Source: Inquilinus sp. Marseille-Q2685
Lineage (GTDB): Bacteria; Pseudomonadota; Alphaproteobacteria; DSM-16000; Inquilinaceae
Reading direction: 5' to 3'
DNA: 64,000 bases
NCBI RefSeq assembly: GCF_916619195.1
Contig: NZ_CAKAKL010000002.1
Span: 1,490,001 to 1,554,000, forward strand
A program made the position numbers and the translations under genes. The notes beneath the pieces are model-generated. The model was given only the letters and a program-made list of their open reading frames with translations. It did no database searches and was not told the origin of the DNA. This document shows positions 43,556-51,478 of this stretch, one piece after another (the stretch's first letter is position 1; every line of letters starts with the position of its first letter).

Positions 43556-44472
43556 CGCTCGGCCCCTCCTCGGGCCAGGGATGCGGGCAGGATCGCGTCG
43601 ATCTCCGCCCGGCTCGGAAATGAAGACAGGACGCCCGGCCGGGCGACGCCGAGGGCGGCGGCGCGGATCGCGGCGGGCAGTGCCGCTTCGATCGCCACGC
43701 CGCGGTCGAGCAGCCCGGCCAGCACGCCGCAGAGCAGGTCGCCAGCGCCGGCGGTGTCGACAGCCGTGACGGCAGGCGCGGGAAAACCCTGCCGGCCATC
43801 GGCCGTCACCAGCGAGGCGCCGGCCGCGCCGAGGGTCACAACGACCGCCGACGCGCCGCGGCGCAGCAGGGCCTGCGCCGACCGGTGCGGGTCGGCATCG
43901 CCGCCCAGCCGGCAGGCTTCGCCGCGGTTGACCACCAGCAGGTCGGTCAGCGGCAGGACGGCGGCGTAGGAATCCCGGATCGGGGACGGGTTCAGCACGG
44001 TTCCGACGCCGCGGCCGCGGGCCAGGGCGAAGCACTCGCGCACCGCGGAGATCCGCAGATTGCCCTGCATCAGCAGCAGGTCGCCGGCCTCGAGCGCGCG
44101 GTCCAGATCGGTGCCCAGCGGCGGGGCGAAGCGGTCGGCGCAGCCGGTGACGCTGACAATGGTGTTCTCGCCGGCGGCGTCGACCTGAATCATCGACCGG
44201 TCGGTCGGACAATCCAGCCGGACCAGCCCGGCGGCGTCGATCCCCTCCGCCGCCAGCCTCTCCGCCACCGCCTCGCCCGGCCGGTCGGGGCCGATGGCGG
44301 CGAACAGGTGGACCCGCGCTCCCGCGCGCGCCGCCGCGACCGCCTGGTTCAGCCCCTTGCCGCCCAGATCCTCCGCCATGCCGTCGGCGACCATCGTCTC
44401 CCCCGGCTCCGGGAAGCGCTGCAGCCGGTAGAGCGTGTCGAGACAGGCATTGCCGACGACATGGACGGTCAT
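43552..44472 (-). CDS. PfkB-family carbohydrate kinase (ribokinase-like)
   Basis: 306 residues. 'AEDLGGKGLNQAVAAARAGA' (PfkB signature 1) and 'DTAGAGDLLCGVLAGLLDRG' (signature 2, with the catalytic Asp) are clear, along with 'VVTLGAAGASLV'. Probably phosphorylates the sugar brought in by the CUT2 importer of the same operon; the product may be the substrate of the coupled BtpA/SgcQ protein. The 187-base gap upstream holds repeat copy A. Confidence 0.92.
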   Translation of the reverse strand: MTVHVVGNACLDTLYRLQRFPEPGETMVADGMAEDLGGKGLNQAVAAARAGARVHLFAAIGPDRPGEAVAERLAAEGIDAAGLVRLDCPTDRSMIQVDAAGENTIVSVTGCADRFAPPLGTDLDRALEAGDLLLMQGNLRISAVRECFALARGRGVGTVLNPSPIRDSYAAVLPLTDLLVVNRGEACRLGGDADPHRSAQALLRRGASAVVVTLGAAGASLVTADGRQGFPAPAVTAVDTAGAGDLLCGVLAGLLDRGVAIEAALPAAIRAAALGVARPGVLSSFPSRAEIDAILPASLARGGAER

Positions 44473-44505
44473 CGAGATCCCATGGGTCTGCTCCAGCGGC
44501 GCGGT

Positions 44506-44630
44506 CCCCCCTCACCCTCCCGTCGCTGTCGCGCCGGGCCCCTCCCTCTCCCCGAGGAGAGGGAAACGGGCCGCGCTTCACCTCTCCTTGGGGAGAGGTC
44601 GAAATCGCGCAGCGATTTCGGGTGAGGGGG
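44506..44630. repeat. Palindromic repeat copy A (125 bases)
   Basis: Begins CCCCCTCACCC and ends GGGTGAGGGGG (inverted termini). Inside are the hairpins CCCTCTCC..GGAGAGGG and ACCTCTCC..GGAGAGGT, and GAAATCGCGCAGCGATTTC. It lies between the GATase-like and PfkB genes, transcribed through in both cases. Nearly the same sequence occurs at 48383, and inverted at 58959. Confidence 0.9.
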
Positions 44631-44659
44631 CGTCACCGGCGTCTCCGCATCGATCCGCC

Positions 44660-45424
44660 TCACGCCTTCCCGATCGTCCAGGCGAGGGCCTGGGACCACA
44701 GGCGGCCATAGCCGTCCCAGGCCGCGAATTCCGGCGGCAGCCAGTGCGGGCCGATGTCGGAGGTCCAGGCCAGGGTGCGGCCCTGGCCGTACTCCCCGAC
44801 CACCAGCAGCGGCAGGTCGCCGTACTCCGCGCCGACCGTGGCCAGCACCTGCGCGCCCGGCTTCGGCTTCACCTCGTTGAAGCCGAGCAGCGCCGGCCAG
44901 GGGCCCGGAAGCCCGGCCAGGATCGGGTGGTCGGCGACGGTCTTCGGATCGAAACCCTCCGGCACCTCGACCCGGTCGTCGACCGGCAGGATCTCGACCG
45001 GCAGCACCTCCTCCACCGCGGTCTTGTGGAAGCGGGCGCCGCCATTGATGCCCTGGAAGCTGTAATAGCCGCCGAACATCAGAAGGCCGCCGCCGCCGCG
45101 GACATAGTCGCGCAGCAGCTTCAGCCGGTTCGGCGTGCGCCGGCTGTGCACCCAGGTGTCGGGATGCAGCAGCAGCGTGTTGGCGCCGATGTCGGACAGG
45201 ATCACCGCGTCATAGGCCTGCAGCCCCTCGATCGACTGCGGGAAGTCGCGTTGCGCCAGATGCGCCGGCATGTAGTGGATGTCGAAAGGCGAGTCCTTCA
45301 GCGCCTCCAGCAGCGGCTCGGCGCCCTGGTGGTAGGTCACGGTCGGGAACTGGTCGAACCCCTTGATGTGGGTTGCGGTCGAGACCCAGGATTCGCCCGC
45401 CAGCAGGATCTTGTGCTTCGCCAT
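44660..45424 (-). CDS. Class I glutamine amidotransferase-like protein (GATase1-like, unknown role)
   Basis: 254 residues. 'KILLAGESWVSTATHIKGFDQF', 'YDAVILSDIGANTLLLHPD', 'RGGGGLLMFGGYYSFQGINGG' and 'GEYGQGRTLAWTSDIGPHW' match a family of putative glutamine amidotransferase-fold proteins of unknown activity. The usual nucleophilic Cys at the elbow appears as Gly-Gly-Tyr, so it may be a binding or lyase-like protein rather than an amidotransferase. It lies 3 bases after the PTE-like gene in the same operon. Confidence 0.82.
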   Translation of the reverse strand: MAKHKILLAGESWVSTATHIKGFDQFPTVTYHQGAEPLLEALKDSPFDIHYMPAHLAQRDFPQSIEGLQAYDAVILSDIGANTLLLHPDTWVHSRRTPNRLKLLRDYVRGGGGLLMFGGYYSFQGINGGARFHKTAVEEVLPVEILPVDDRVEVPEGFDPKTVADHPILAGLPGPWPALLGFNEVKPKPGAQVLATVGAEYGDLPLLVVGEYGQGRTLAWTSDIGPHWLPPEFAAWDGYGRLWSQALAWTIGKA

Positions 45425-45427
45425 AAG

Positions 45428-46519
45428 TCAGGCCTTGGTGTTGTGGGCGGCGGAGAAGACCCGCCGCGGATTGTCGATGAGCAGCCGGTCGATCGTCGCG
45501 CGATCGACGCCGTGCCGGCGCAGCCTGGGCACGAAATGCTTGAGGATGTAGCCGTAGCCGAAGCCGCCATAGCGGGTCAGCATCATCTTCAGGAACACGT
45601 CCTGCGACAGCAGCAGCCGGTCTTCATGGCCGGATTCGATCAGGCTGACGATCGCCCGGGCGTTCTGCTCGTCGCTCGGCGACTGCGCCTTCTGGTCGGC
45701 GTAGTAGTAGTCCATGCCGATCATGTCGTATTCCAGGAAGGCGCCGCGGCCGGCCAGCGCCTTCTGGTACGACAAGTCGCCGTGGCTCGGGTTCATGTGG
45801 CACAGCACGGTGTGCCGCAGATCCGCCCCCTCCTCCTCGATCACGTCCAGCACGCGATGGGCCAGCCGCTCCCACCCCGGCAGGTGGATCGACAGCGGCA
45901 CGCCGGTGCGGCGAGCGGCGCGGGCGGCGCCGCGCAGCGACTTCTCTTCCTGCGCCGTGAAGTCCTTGCTGATGCCGATCTCGCCGATCAGCCCGGCCTG
46001 GATCACCGGCCCGTCATCATCCTCGGCCGGCGGCGCCCCGCCGACGTCGCGCACGATCTTGTCGGCGATGGCGTCGACCTCCATCGTCCGCACCTCCTCC
46101 GGGTGCGAATGCTGCAGGTAGTAGCCCGAGCCCATGACGATGTTGAGGCCGGTGCGGCGGCTGATGCGCTGCAGCGCCTCCGGGTCTCGGCCGATGCCGA
46201 AGCAGGTCGGGTCGACCACGGTGGCGCCGCCCAGCTCGGCGAACTTGCCCAGCTCCTCCACCGCCAGGTCGACATCGAGCAGGAAGCAGTTGTCCCGGTT
46301 CAGGAACGGGTTCATCCGCAGCTCACCGAGCATGGTGATGTCGATCGGCTTCTCGGCCAGGGCGATGTGGCTGGCGCAGCACGGCCGCCGCCACCAGCCG
46401 GAGGTGTCGAGCAGGATGTGCTCGTGCATCAGGGTCACGCCCATGTCGTCGACCGGGATCGGCCCCAGCACGGTCATGACCTGGCCGGAGCGCACGCCGA
46501 TGGTGTCTGTCGTGGTCAT
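45428..46519 (-). CDS. Phosphotriesterase (PTE)-family metal hydrolase
   Basis: 363 residues. Metal ligands: 'TLMHEHILLD' (His-x-His), a Glu in 'LIGEIGISKDF' where phosphotriesterase has carbamylated Lys, 'SIHLPGW' and 'VLCHMNPSHGD' (His), 'LLSQDVF' (Asp). The Glu variant is typical of PHP-like and lactonase members, so a sugar lactone or similar ester is a likelier substrate than an organophosphate (inference). Second-stage enzyme of the CUT2 operon, 9 bases after the permease. Confidence 0.88.
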   Translation of the reverse strand: MTTTDTIGVRSGQVMTVLGPIPVDDMGVTLMHEHILLDTSGWWRRPCCASHIALAEKPIDITMLGELRMNPFLNRDNCFLLDVDLAVEELGKFAELGGATVVDPTCFGIGRDPEALQRISRRTGLNIVMGSGYYLQHSHPEEVRTMEVDAIADKIVRDVGGAPPAEDDDGPVIQAGLIGEIGISKDFTAQEEKSLRGAARAARRTGVPLSIHLPGWERLAHRVLDVIEEEGADLRHTVLCHMNPSHGDLSYQKALAGRGAFLEYDMIGMDYYYADQKAQSPSDEQNARAIVSLIESGHEDRLLLSQDVFLKMMLTRYGGFGYGYILKHFVPRLRRHGVDRATIDRLLIDNPRRVFSAAHNTKA

Positions 46520-46528
46520 GGTGGGGCC

Positions 46529-47551
46529 TCAGCGGCGGGACGTGGTCCGGAAGATCCGGAAGTTGAGCCAGATCGCGATCAGGATGATCACGCCGGTGAT
46601 GATGGGCGTCAGGAACGGCGACATATGCGCCAGGATCAGGCCGTTGCCGATCACCGCGACGGTCAGGGCGCCCAGCACGGTGCCGACCATGGTGCCGCGG
46701 CCGCCGAACAGGCTGGTGCCGCCCAGCACCACCGCGGCGATGACGTCGAGCTCGAACCCCGCCCCGGAATTGGCCGAGCCGCTGCCCAGCCGCGCCGCGA
46801 TCACCACCGCTGCCAGCGCCGCGGCGGCGCCGGACAGGACGTAGACCAGGAGCGTCACCCGCCGGATGTTCACGCCGGCGCGGCGCACCGCCTCGGCATT
46901 GGCGCCGATGCCGGTGACGTAGCGGCCGAAGCGGGTCTGGGTGAAGATCACGACGCCGAGCGCCAGCACCGCGACCGCGATGATCGCCGGCAGCGGCAGC
47001 CCCGCCACCCAGCCGCGGCCGATGGTGACGAAGGCGCTGGTCGGCTCGATCGGGATCGAATAGCCCTGGGTGATCAGCAGCGCGACGCCGCGGATGATGC
47101 CGAGCCCGGCCAGGGTGACGATGAAGGCCGGGATGCCCTCATAGGCGATGAAGAAGCCCTGCACCGCGCCGATGGCTGCGCCCAGAAGGACCAGGCCGAT
47201 GAGCGCCACCGGCCAGGGCACCCCGGCCTGCAGCAGCACCGCCGACAGGGCGCCGACCAGGCCGAGCATGGAGCCGACCGACAGGTCGATGCCGCCGGTG
47301 GTGATGACGAAGGTCATCGCCGTGGCGACGATCAGCAGCGGCGCGCTCTGGCGCAGGATGTTCAGGATGTTGGCCTCGGTCAGGAAGCTGTCCGTGACCA
47401 GGCCGAACAGGATGCAGACGGCCAGGAAGAAGATGAAGATGCTGGCGACGCCGCCGTTCGCCATCACCTGGTGGCGCAGCCCCGGCGGCCGGTCGGCCTT
47501 CGCCGGGGCGGCATGGTCCTCGGTCATCGCAGTGCTCCCCGCGGCGCTCAT
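46529..47551 (-). CDS. CUT2 sugar-type ABC transporter permease (RbsC/FrcC-like)
   Basis: 340 residues. 'VATAMTFVITTGGIDLSVGSML' and 'AAVVLGGTSLFGGRGTMVGTVLGAL' are RbsC hallmarks. It is the only permease of this importer, so the channel is likely a homodimer, as in FrcABC and ribose systems. ATG 47551 overlaps the ATPase stop; an internal ATG 24 bases later is possible. Confidence 0.94.
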   Translation of the reverse strand: MSAAGSTAMTEDHAAPAKADRPPGLRHQVMANGGVASIFIFFLAVCILFGLVTDSFLTEANILNILRQSAPLLIVATAMTFVITTGGIDLSVGSMLGLVGALSAVLLQAGVPWPVALIGLVLLGAAIGAVQGFFIAYEGIPAFIVTLAGLGIIRGVALLITQGYSIPIEPTSAFVTIGRGWVAGLPLPAIIAVAVLALGVVIFTQTRFGRYVTGIGANAEAVRRAGVNIRRVTLLVYVLSGAAAALAAVVIAARLGSGSANSGAGFELDVIAAVVLGGTSLFGGRGTMVGTVLGALTVAVIGNGLILAHMSPFLTPIITGVIILIAIWLNFRIFRTTSRR

Positions 47552-48357
47552 GCCCGCGCCTCCGCGCCCGCGCCGCCGCCCATTCGGGCCGAGCGGGCGG
47601 TGAACTTCCGGCCGACGATCAGGTCGACCACCTCCTCGATATTGGTGTCCGCGATATTCCGCTCGGCGATGGCGCGGCCCTCGTACATCACCTGGATCCG
47701 GTCGCAGACCAGGAACAGGTCCTGCAGCCGATGGGTGATCAGGATGACGCTGACGCCGCGGGCGCTGACCGTGCGGATCAGCTCCAGCACCGCCTCGACC
47801 TCGGCGACGGCCAGCGCCGCCGTCGGCTCGTCCATGATCAGGACCTTCGGATCGAAGGAGGCGGCGCGGCCGATGGCGATGCTTTGGCGCTGGCCGCCCG
47901 ACAGGTTCTCGACCTTCAGCCAGGTGTTCGGGATGCGGATGCCGAGCCCGTCCAGCATCCGCCGCGCCTCGGCGTGCATCCGCCCCTTGTCAAGGAAGGA
48001 CAGGCCGAAGGCGCCGCGCCGCGGCTCCCGCCCCAGGAAGAGGTTGCCGGCGACGTCGACCGTGTCGCACAGCGACAGGTCCTGATAGACCATCTCGACG
48101 CGGTGCCGGCGGGCATCGGCCGGGCTTTCGAACCGCACCGGGGCACCGTCGATCTCGATCGTGCCGGCGTCGGGGATCACGGCGCCGGACAGCACCTTGC
48201 TCAGCGTCGACTTGCCGGCGCCGTTATCGCCGACCAGCCCCAGCACCTCGCCGCGGCGCAGGGTCAGGTCGACATTGTCGAGCGTCTGGATCGCGCCGTA
48301 GCGCTTGCAGATGCCGCTCATGCGGACGCGGACAGGTTCGTCCAACAGTCCCTCCAT
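47548..48357 (-). CDS. CUT2 ABC transporter ATP-binding protein, single domain (FrcA-like)
   Basis: 269 residues with one ATPase domain, unlike RbsA. Walker A GDNGAGKS at about 43-50, 'LSGGQRQSIAIGRA', Walker B 'VLIMDEPTAALA', 'ILITHRLQD'. The single-domain form is known from FrcA-type fructose importers. The ATG 48357 has no clear ribosome site; a TTG four codons later is preceded by GGAGGG. It lies after repeat copy B in the operon. Confidence 0.93.
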   Translation of the reverse strand: MEGLLDEPVRVRMSGICKRYGAIQTLDNVDLTLRRGEVLGLVGDNGAGKSTLSKVLSGAVIPDAGTIEIDGAPVRFESPADARRHRVEMVYQDLSLCDTVDVAGNLFLGREPRRGAFGLSFLDKGRMHAEARRMLDGLGIRIPNTWLKVENLSGGQRQSIAIGRAASFDPKVLIMDEPTAALAVAEVEAVLELIRTVSARGVSVILITHRLQDLFLVCDRIQVMYEGRAIAERNIADTNIEEVVDLIVGRKFTARSARMGGGAGAEARA

Positions 48358-48382
48358 CGCTTGATCACTCGACAGCGGTTCT

Positions 48383-48499
48383 CCCCCTCACCCTCCCGTC
48401 GCCTTCGGCGCCGGGCCCCTCCCTCTCCCCGAGGAGAGGGAATGTTCACCTCTCCTTGGGGAGAGGTCGAAATCGCGCAGCGATTTCGGGTGAGGGGGG
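48383..48499. repeat. Palindromic repeat copy B (about 117 bases)
   Basis: Same orientation as copy A and nearly identical, including the inverted ends and the internal GAAATCGCGCAGCGATTTC. It fills the gap between the binding-protein stop (48514) and the ATPase start (48357). As transcribed RNA it would form strong hairpins between these two cistrons. Confidence 0.9.
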
Positions 48500-48513
48500 C
48501 GAGCCGCCCTGGG

Positions 48514-49464
48514 TTACTTGAACAGGCTGCGGAACTGGTCGACGTTGGCCTTGGTGACGATGGTCACAGGCACGTTGATGATCGCCGGCACGGTCTCGCC
48601 CTTCTTCAGCTTCAGCAGCGTCTCGACCGCGACCTTGCCTTCCGTGGCCGGGTCCTGCTGCACCACGGCGGCGACCCAGCCGGCGTCGATGCCTTCCATC
48701 GCCTGGGCGGTCAGGTCCCAGCCGAACACCTTGATGTCGCCGGTGCGGCCCTGGCTGGTGACGGCGGAGACGGCGCCGATCAGCGCCGGCTCGCCGGTGG
48801 CGTAGAGCGCGGTCATGTCCGGGTTGGCGGTCATCAGGTTCTCCGACGCCGTCAACGCCACGTCCTGGACGTTCTGGCCGTCGACCGTGTCGACGATATC
48901 GACCTTCACGCCCGAGGCCGACAGCGCCTTCTTGAACCCGTCCAGCCGCTGGTTCTGGATGAAGGAGTTCAGCGCGCCGATGACGCCCAGCTTGGCGCTG
49001 CCGCCCATGTTCTGCTTCACGTAATCGGCGACATGCTTGCCGATCTCCTCGCCGGCCTTGAGATTGTCGACGCCGACGAAGGCGGCGTTGTCGCCGTCCG
49101 GGATCTGCGCGTCGACCGCGACCACCGGGATGCCGGCCTGCTTGGCCGCGGTGATCGCCGGCTTCACGCCGTTGACGTCGATCGCCACCAGGACGATGCC
49201 GTCGACCTTCTGGGTGATGTAGTTCTCGATCGCGTCGTTCTGGGCGCTGGGCACGTTGTTGGCGTTGAAGATCACCAGCTTGGCGCCGGCGGCGTCGGCC
49301 GCCTTCTGCGCGCCCTCGTTGATCTGGTTGAAGAACAGGGCCTGCTGATTGATCGTCACCAGCGCGATCATCTCGGCCTGCGCCTGGGCGGCGCCGGCCA
49401 GCATCGCCGCGCCGGTCAGCGCCGCGGCAAGGGAGACCTTGGTCGGAAATGTCGGTCGCGTCAT
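48514..49464 (-). CDS. CUT2 sugar-type ABC transporter substrate-binding protein
   Basis: 316 residues. Sec signal (about 1-30, ending AQAQA). Ribose-binding-protein-like: 'LFFNQINEGAQKAADAAGAKL', 'VDGIVLVAIDVNGVKPAI', 'GIPVVAVDAQIPDGDN', 'FGWDLTAQAMEGIDAGWVAAVVQQDP'. Second gene of the operon after LacI; the ATG follows GAGGAGAG. Sugar ligand inferred. Confidence 0.93.
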   Translation of the reverse strand: MTRPTFPTKVSLAAALTGAAMLAGAAQAQAEMIALVTINQQALFFNQINEGAQKAADAAGAKLVIFNANNVPSAQNDAIENYITQKVDGIVLVAIDVNGVKPAITAAKQAGIPVVAVDAQIPDGDNAAFVGVDNLKAGEEIGKHVADYVKQNMGGSAKLGVIGALNSFIQNQRLDGFKKALSASGVKVDIVDTVDGQNVQDVALTASENLMTANPDMTALYATGEPALIGAVSAVTSQGRTGDIKVFGWDLTAQAMEGIDAGWVAAVVQQDPATEGKVAVETLLKLKKGETVPAIINVPVTIVTKANVDQFRSLFK

Positions 49465-49525
49465 GAAGCTCTCCTCTGTCTGCAGTGTCGTTGTCGCGTT
49501 TCGTCCCTGACGGCAGGCGTCGCGA

Positions 49526-50542
49526 TCAGCCTGCCTTCTTGGCCCTGCCCGGCGGCGGCCCGACGGATCGGCGGACCACCAGCTGGGTGGGCAGGCGCTG
49601 GGTCGGCGGCGGCTCCTCGCCCCGGATCTGCGCGAGCAGCGTGCGGATGCCGAGCCGGCCGAGCGCCTCGATCGGCTGGCGCACGGTCGTGATCGGCGGG
49701 CTGAGGAGGTCCGCGAAAGGCATGTCGTCGAAGCTGGCGAGGGACAGGTCGCCCGGCACCGACAGGCCCTGGGCCGCCAGCTCCTGCAGCACCCCGACGG
49801 CGATGTAGTCGCTGCCGGTGAACACGGCGGTCGGCCGGCCGTTGGCGAGGATCGCCCGGGTCGCCTCGCATCCGAAATCGCGCTCATAGGCGCCGAACCG
49901 GACCAGGCCGTCCTCGACCGCCAGCCCGGCCTCGGCCATAGCCCGGGCGAAGCCGGCGAAGCGCTCGCGAGAGCTCAGCAGCTGCTCCGGCCCGCCGATA
50001 TGGGCGATGCGGCGGTGCCCGGCCGCGATCAGATGGCGGGTGGCGTCATAGGCGCCGGCTTCGTTCTCGACGAAGATCCGCGTCACCCTGGCGCCCGGCA
50101 CGTCCTCGTCGAGCACGACCACGTCGGTGCGCCCGTCGATCAGGTCCCGCAGGCGGCCGTCGTCGACCCGGTTGGTCAGGACCAGCAGGCCGTCGACATG
50201 GCGCGCCGCCAGCCGGTCGATGCTGGCGGCCTCCATCTCCAGGTCTCCGCCGGTGCTGCTCAAGAGGATCGAGAAGCCCTCACGCCGCGCCTCGTCCTCG
50301 GCCGCCGCGGCCAGCGCGGCGAAGAACGGGTTGGCGATCTCCGGCGTGACCAGGCCGATGGTCTCGGAGCTGCCGAGGCTGAGGCGCTTGGCCAGCAGGT
50401 TCGGGCGATATCCCAGCCGCTTCGACGCCGCATCGATCCGCCCGGCGGTCTCCGCCGGCAGCTCGATGTTCCCGTTCAGGTAGCGCGAGACCGTGGCCGG
50501 TGAAACCCCCGCCTCCCGCGCGACGTCGCGAATGGTCGCCAT
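49526..50542 (-). CDS. LacI-family transcriptional regulator (operon head)
   Basis: 338 residues. HTH 'TIRDVAREAGVSPATVSRYLNGNIELP', then the sensor domain 'TIGLVTPEIANPFFAALAAAAEDEA', 'RPTAVFTGSDYIAVGVLQEL', 'LSLASFDDMPFADLLSPPITTV'. ATG 50542 is preferred over the longer frame because it begins at the HTH. The double AAACCGGTTT site 28 bases upstream marks autoregulation. The CUT2 importer and six enzymes follow in the same direction, so it likely controls them all. Confidence 0.93.
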   Translation of the reverse strand: MATIRDVAREAGVSPATVSRYLNGNIELPAETAGRIDAASKRLGYRPNLLAKRLSLGSSETIGLVTPEIANPFFAALAAAAEDEARREGFSILLSSTGGDLEMEAASIDRLAARHVDGLLVLTNRVDDGRLRDLIDGRTDVVVLDEDVPGARVTRIFVENEAGAYDATRHLIAAGHRRIAHIGGPEQLLSSRERFAGFARAMAEAGLAVEDGLVRFGAYERDFGCEATRAILANGRPTAVFTGSDYIAVGVLQELAAQGLSVPGDLSLASFDDMPFADLLSPPITTVRQPIEALGRLGIRTLLAQIRGEEPPPTQRLPTQLVVRRSVGPPPGRAKKAG

Positions 50543-50569
50543 TGTGCCTCCGAGACTCAGCCTAGCGTC

Positions 50570-50596
50570 AGAAACCGGTTTAGTAAACCGGTTTCT
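50570..50596. promoter_or_regulatory. Double LacI-type operator (two AAACCGGTTT palindromes in a 27-base palindrome)
   Basis: AAACCGGTTT occurs at 50572-50581 and 50585-50594, three bases apart, each a perfect 10-base palindrome. With one flanking pair of bases (AG/CT) the whole forms a larger inverted repeat with 12-base arms. The centre-CG type is typical for LacI regulators. It is close upstream of the LacI start and also within reach of the divergent GntR gene at 50687. Confidence 0.8.
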
Positions 50597-50659
50597 GATC
50601 GGAAGCACCGCTCGATTTTATGATCTCTCAATGTGAAATTTCAGATTCATCTTGTGAGA

Positions 50660-50676
50660 TGTCACGTACAATGACA
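50660..50676. promoter_or_regulatory. Inverted repeat TGTCA-N7-TGACA before the GntR gene
   Basis: Five-base arms spaced by 7, ending 10 bases before the GntR ATG; a possible self-operator or chance. CATCT-TGTG-AGATG lies immediately upstream at 50648. Confidence 0.3.
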
Positions 50677-50686
50677 CGCTGCGGGC

Positions 50687-51478
50687 ATGTATGATCATGC
50701 CTCGCCTTTCGCCCACGCCCTCCCGCCCGGCGCCGAGCCAAAGGCCGCTTTCGCGCTGAAGCGGCTGCGCCGGGCCGTGATCGAGTGCGAGCTCCGGCCG
50801 GATGCCGAGTGCTCGGAGCCGGAGCTCGCCACGCGCTTCGGCCTGGGCCGCGCCGCCGTCCGCACGGCCCTCACCACCCTCGCGGGCGAAGGGCTGGTCG
50901 CCGTCGAGCCGCGCCGCGGCTGGCGGGTGGCACCGGTCACCGGGGCGCTGATCGGCGACGTGATCCGCGCCCGCAAGGCGGTCGAGCCCGGCCTGGCCGA
51001 GATCCGGCTGCCGCCGGATGCCGCCGCCCGGCTGACGGCGCTGACCCGCATGAGCACCGCGCTGCAGGGGCGCGAGGACCATCAGGCGCTGGTCACGCTG
51101 CGCAGCGCCGACCGCCAGATCCTGGACCAGCTGGCGGCCCGGTCCGGCGGGCTGGTCGGCCGCTGGCTGGACCAGGCCTGGAACCAGGCGGACCGGATCG
51201 CGGCCTTCTTCGACCTCGCCGGACGGCACCACCGGCCGGTCGGACGGGAGCCACTGATCGCGGCGCTGGCCGCCGGCGACGCCGAGGCGGCGCGGCGGGA
51301 GATCGCGGCCGCGATATCAGCCTTCCAGGATTTCGCGACCGAGGCCCTGTTCGCCCTGCCCTCGCCCCTCGACGTGGCGGAGACGGACGGCGACAGGCGA
51401 CGTCGGCGACAAACCGGACCGGCGATGGCGCGCGCGGCGCGCCCGCGCCGGCCGTCACAACAGGGGGACATCACATGA
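50687..51478 (+). CDS. GntR-family regulator with FCD-like sensor domain
   Basis: 263 residues. Winged helix 'LKRLRRAVIECELRPDAECSEPELATRFGLGRAAVRTALTTL' (bases of the helix about 25-90), then a helical sensor region ending 'REPLIAALAAGDAEAARREI' and an Arg-rich tail. It heads the rightward Dpp/GGT operon and is coupled to the binding-protein gene (ATGA overlap), so it is probably the local regulator. The effector is unknown. Confidence 0.9.
   Translation: MYDHASPFAHALPPGAEPKAAFALKRLRRAVIECELRPDAECSEPELATRFGLGRAAVRTALTTLAGEGLVAVEPRRGWRVAPVTGALIGDVIRARKAVEPGLAEIRLPPDAAARLTALTRMSTALQGREDHQALVTLRSADRQILDQLAARSGGLVGRWLDQAWNQADRIAAFFDLAGRHHRPVGREPLIAALAAGDAEAARREIAAAISAFQDFATEALFALPSPLDVAETDGDRRRRRQTGPAMARAARPRRPSQQGDIT

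Noticed and set aside
44506-44630. CRISPR array or tandem repeat
   Set aside because: Only one unit at each of three distant places, with inverted ends and inner hairpins and no spacers.
45428-46519. Organophosphate-degrading phosphotriesterase
   Set aside because: A Glu replaces the bridging carbamylated Lys, and the operon is for sugar uptake, so a lactonase-like role is likelier.
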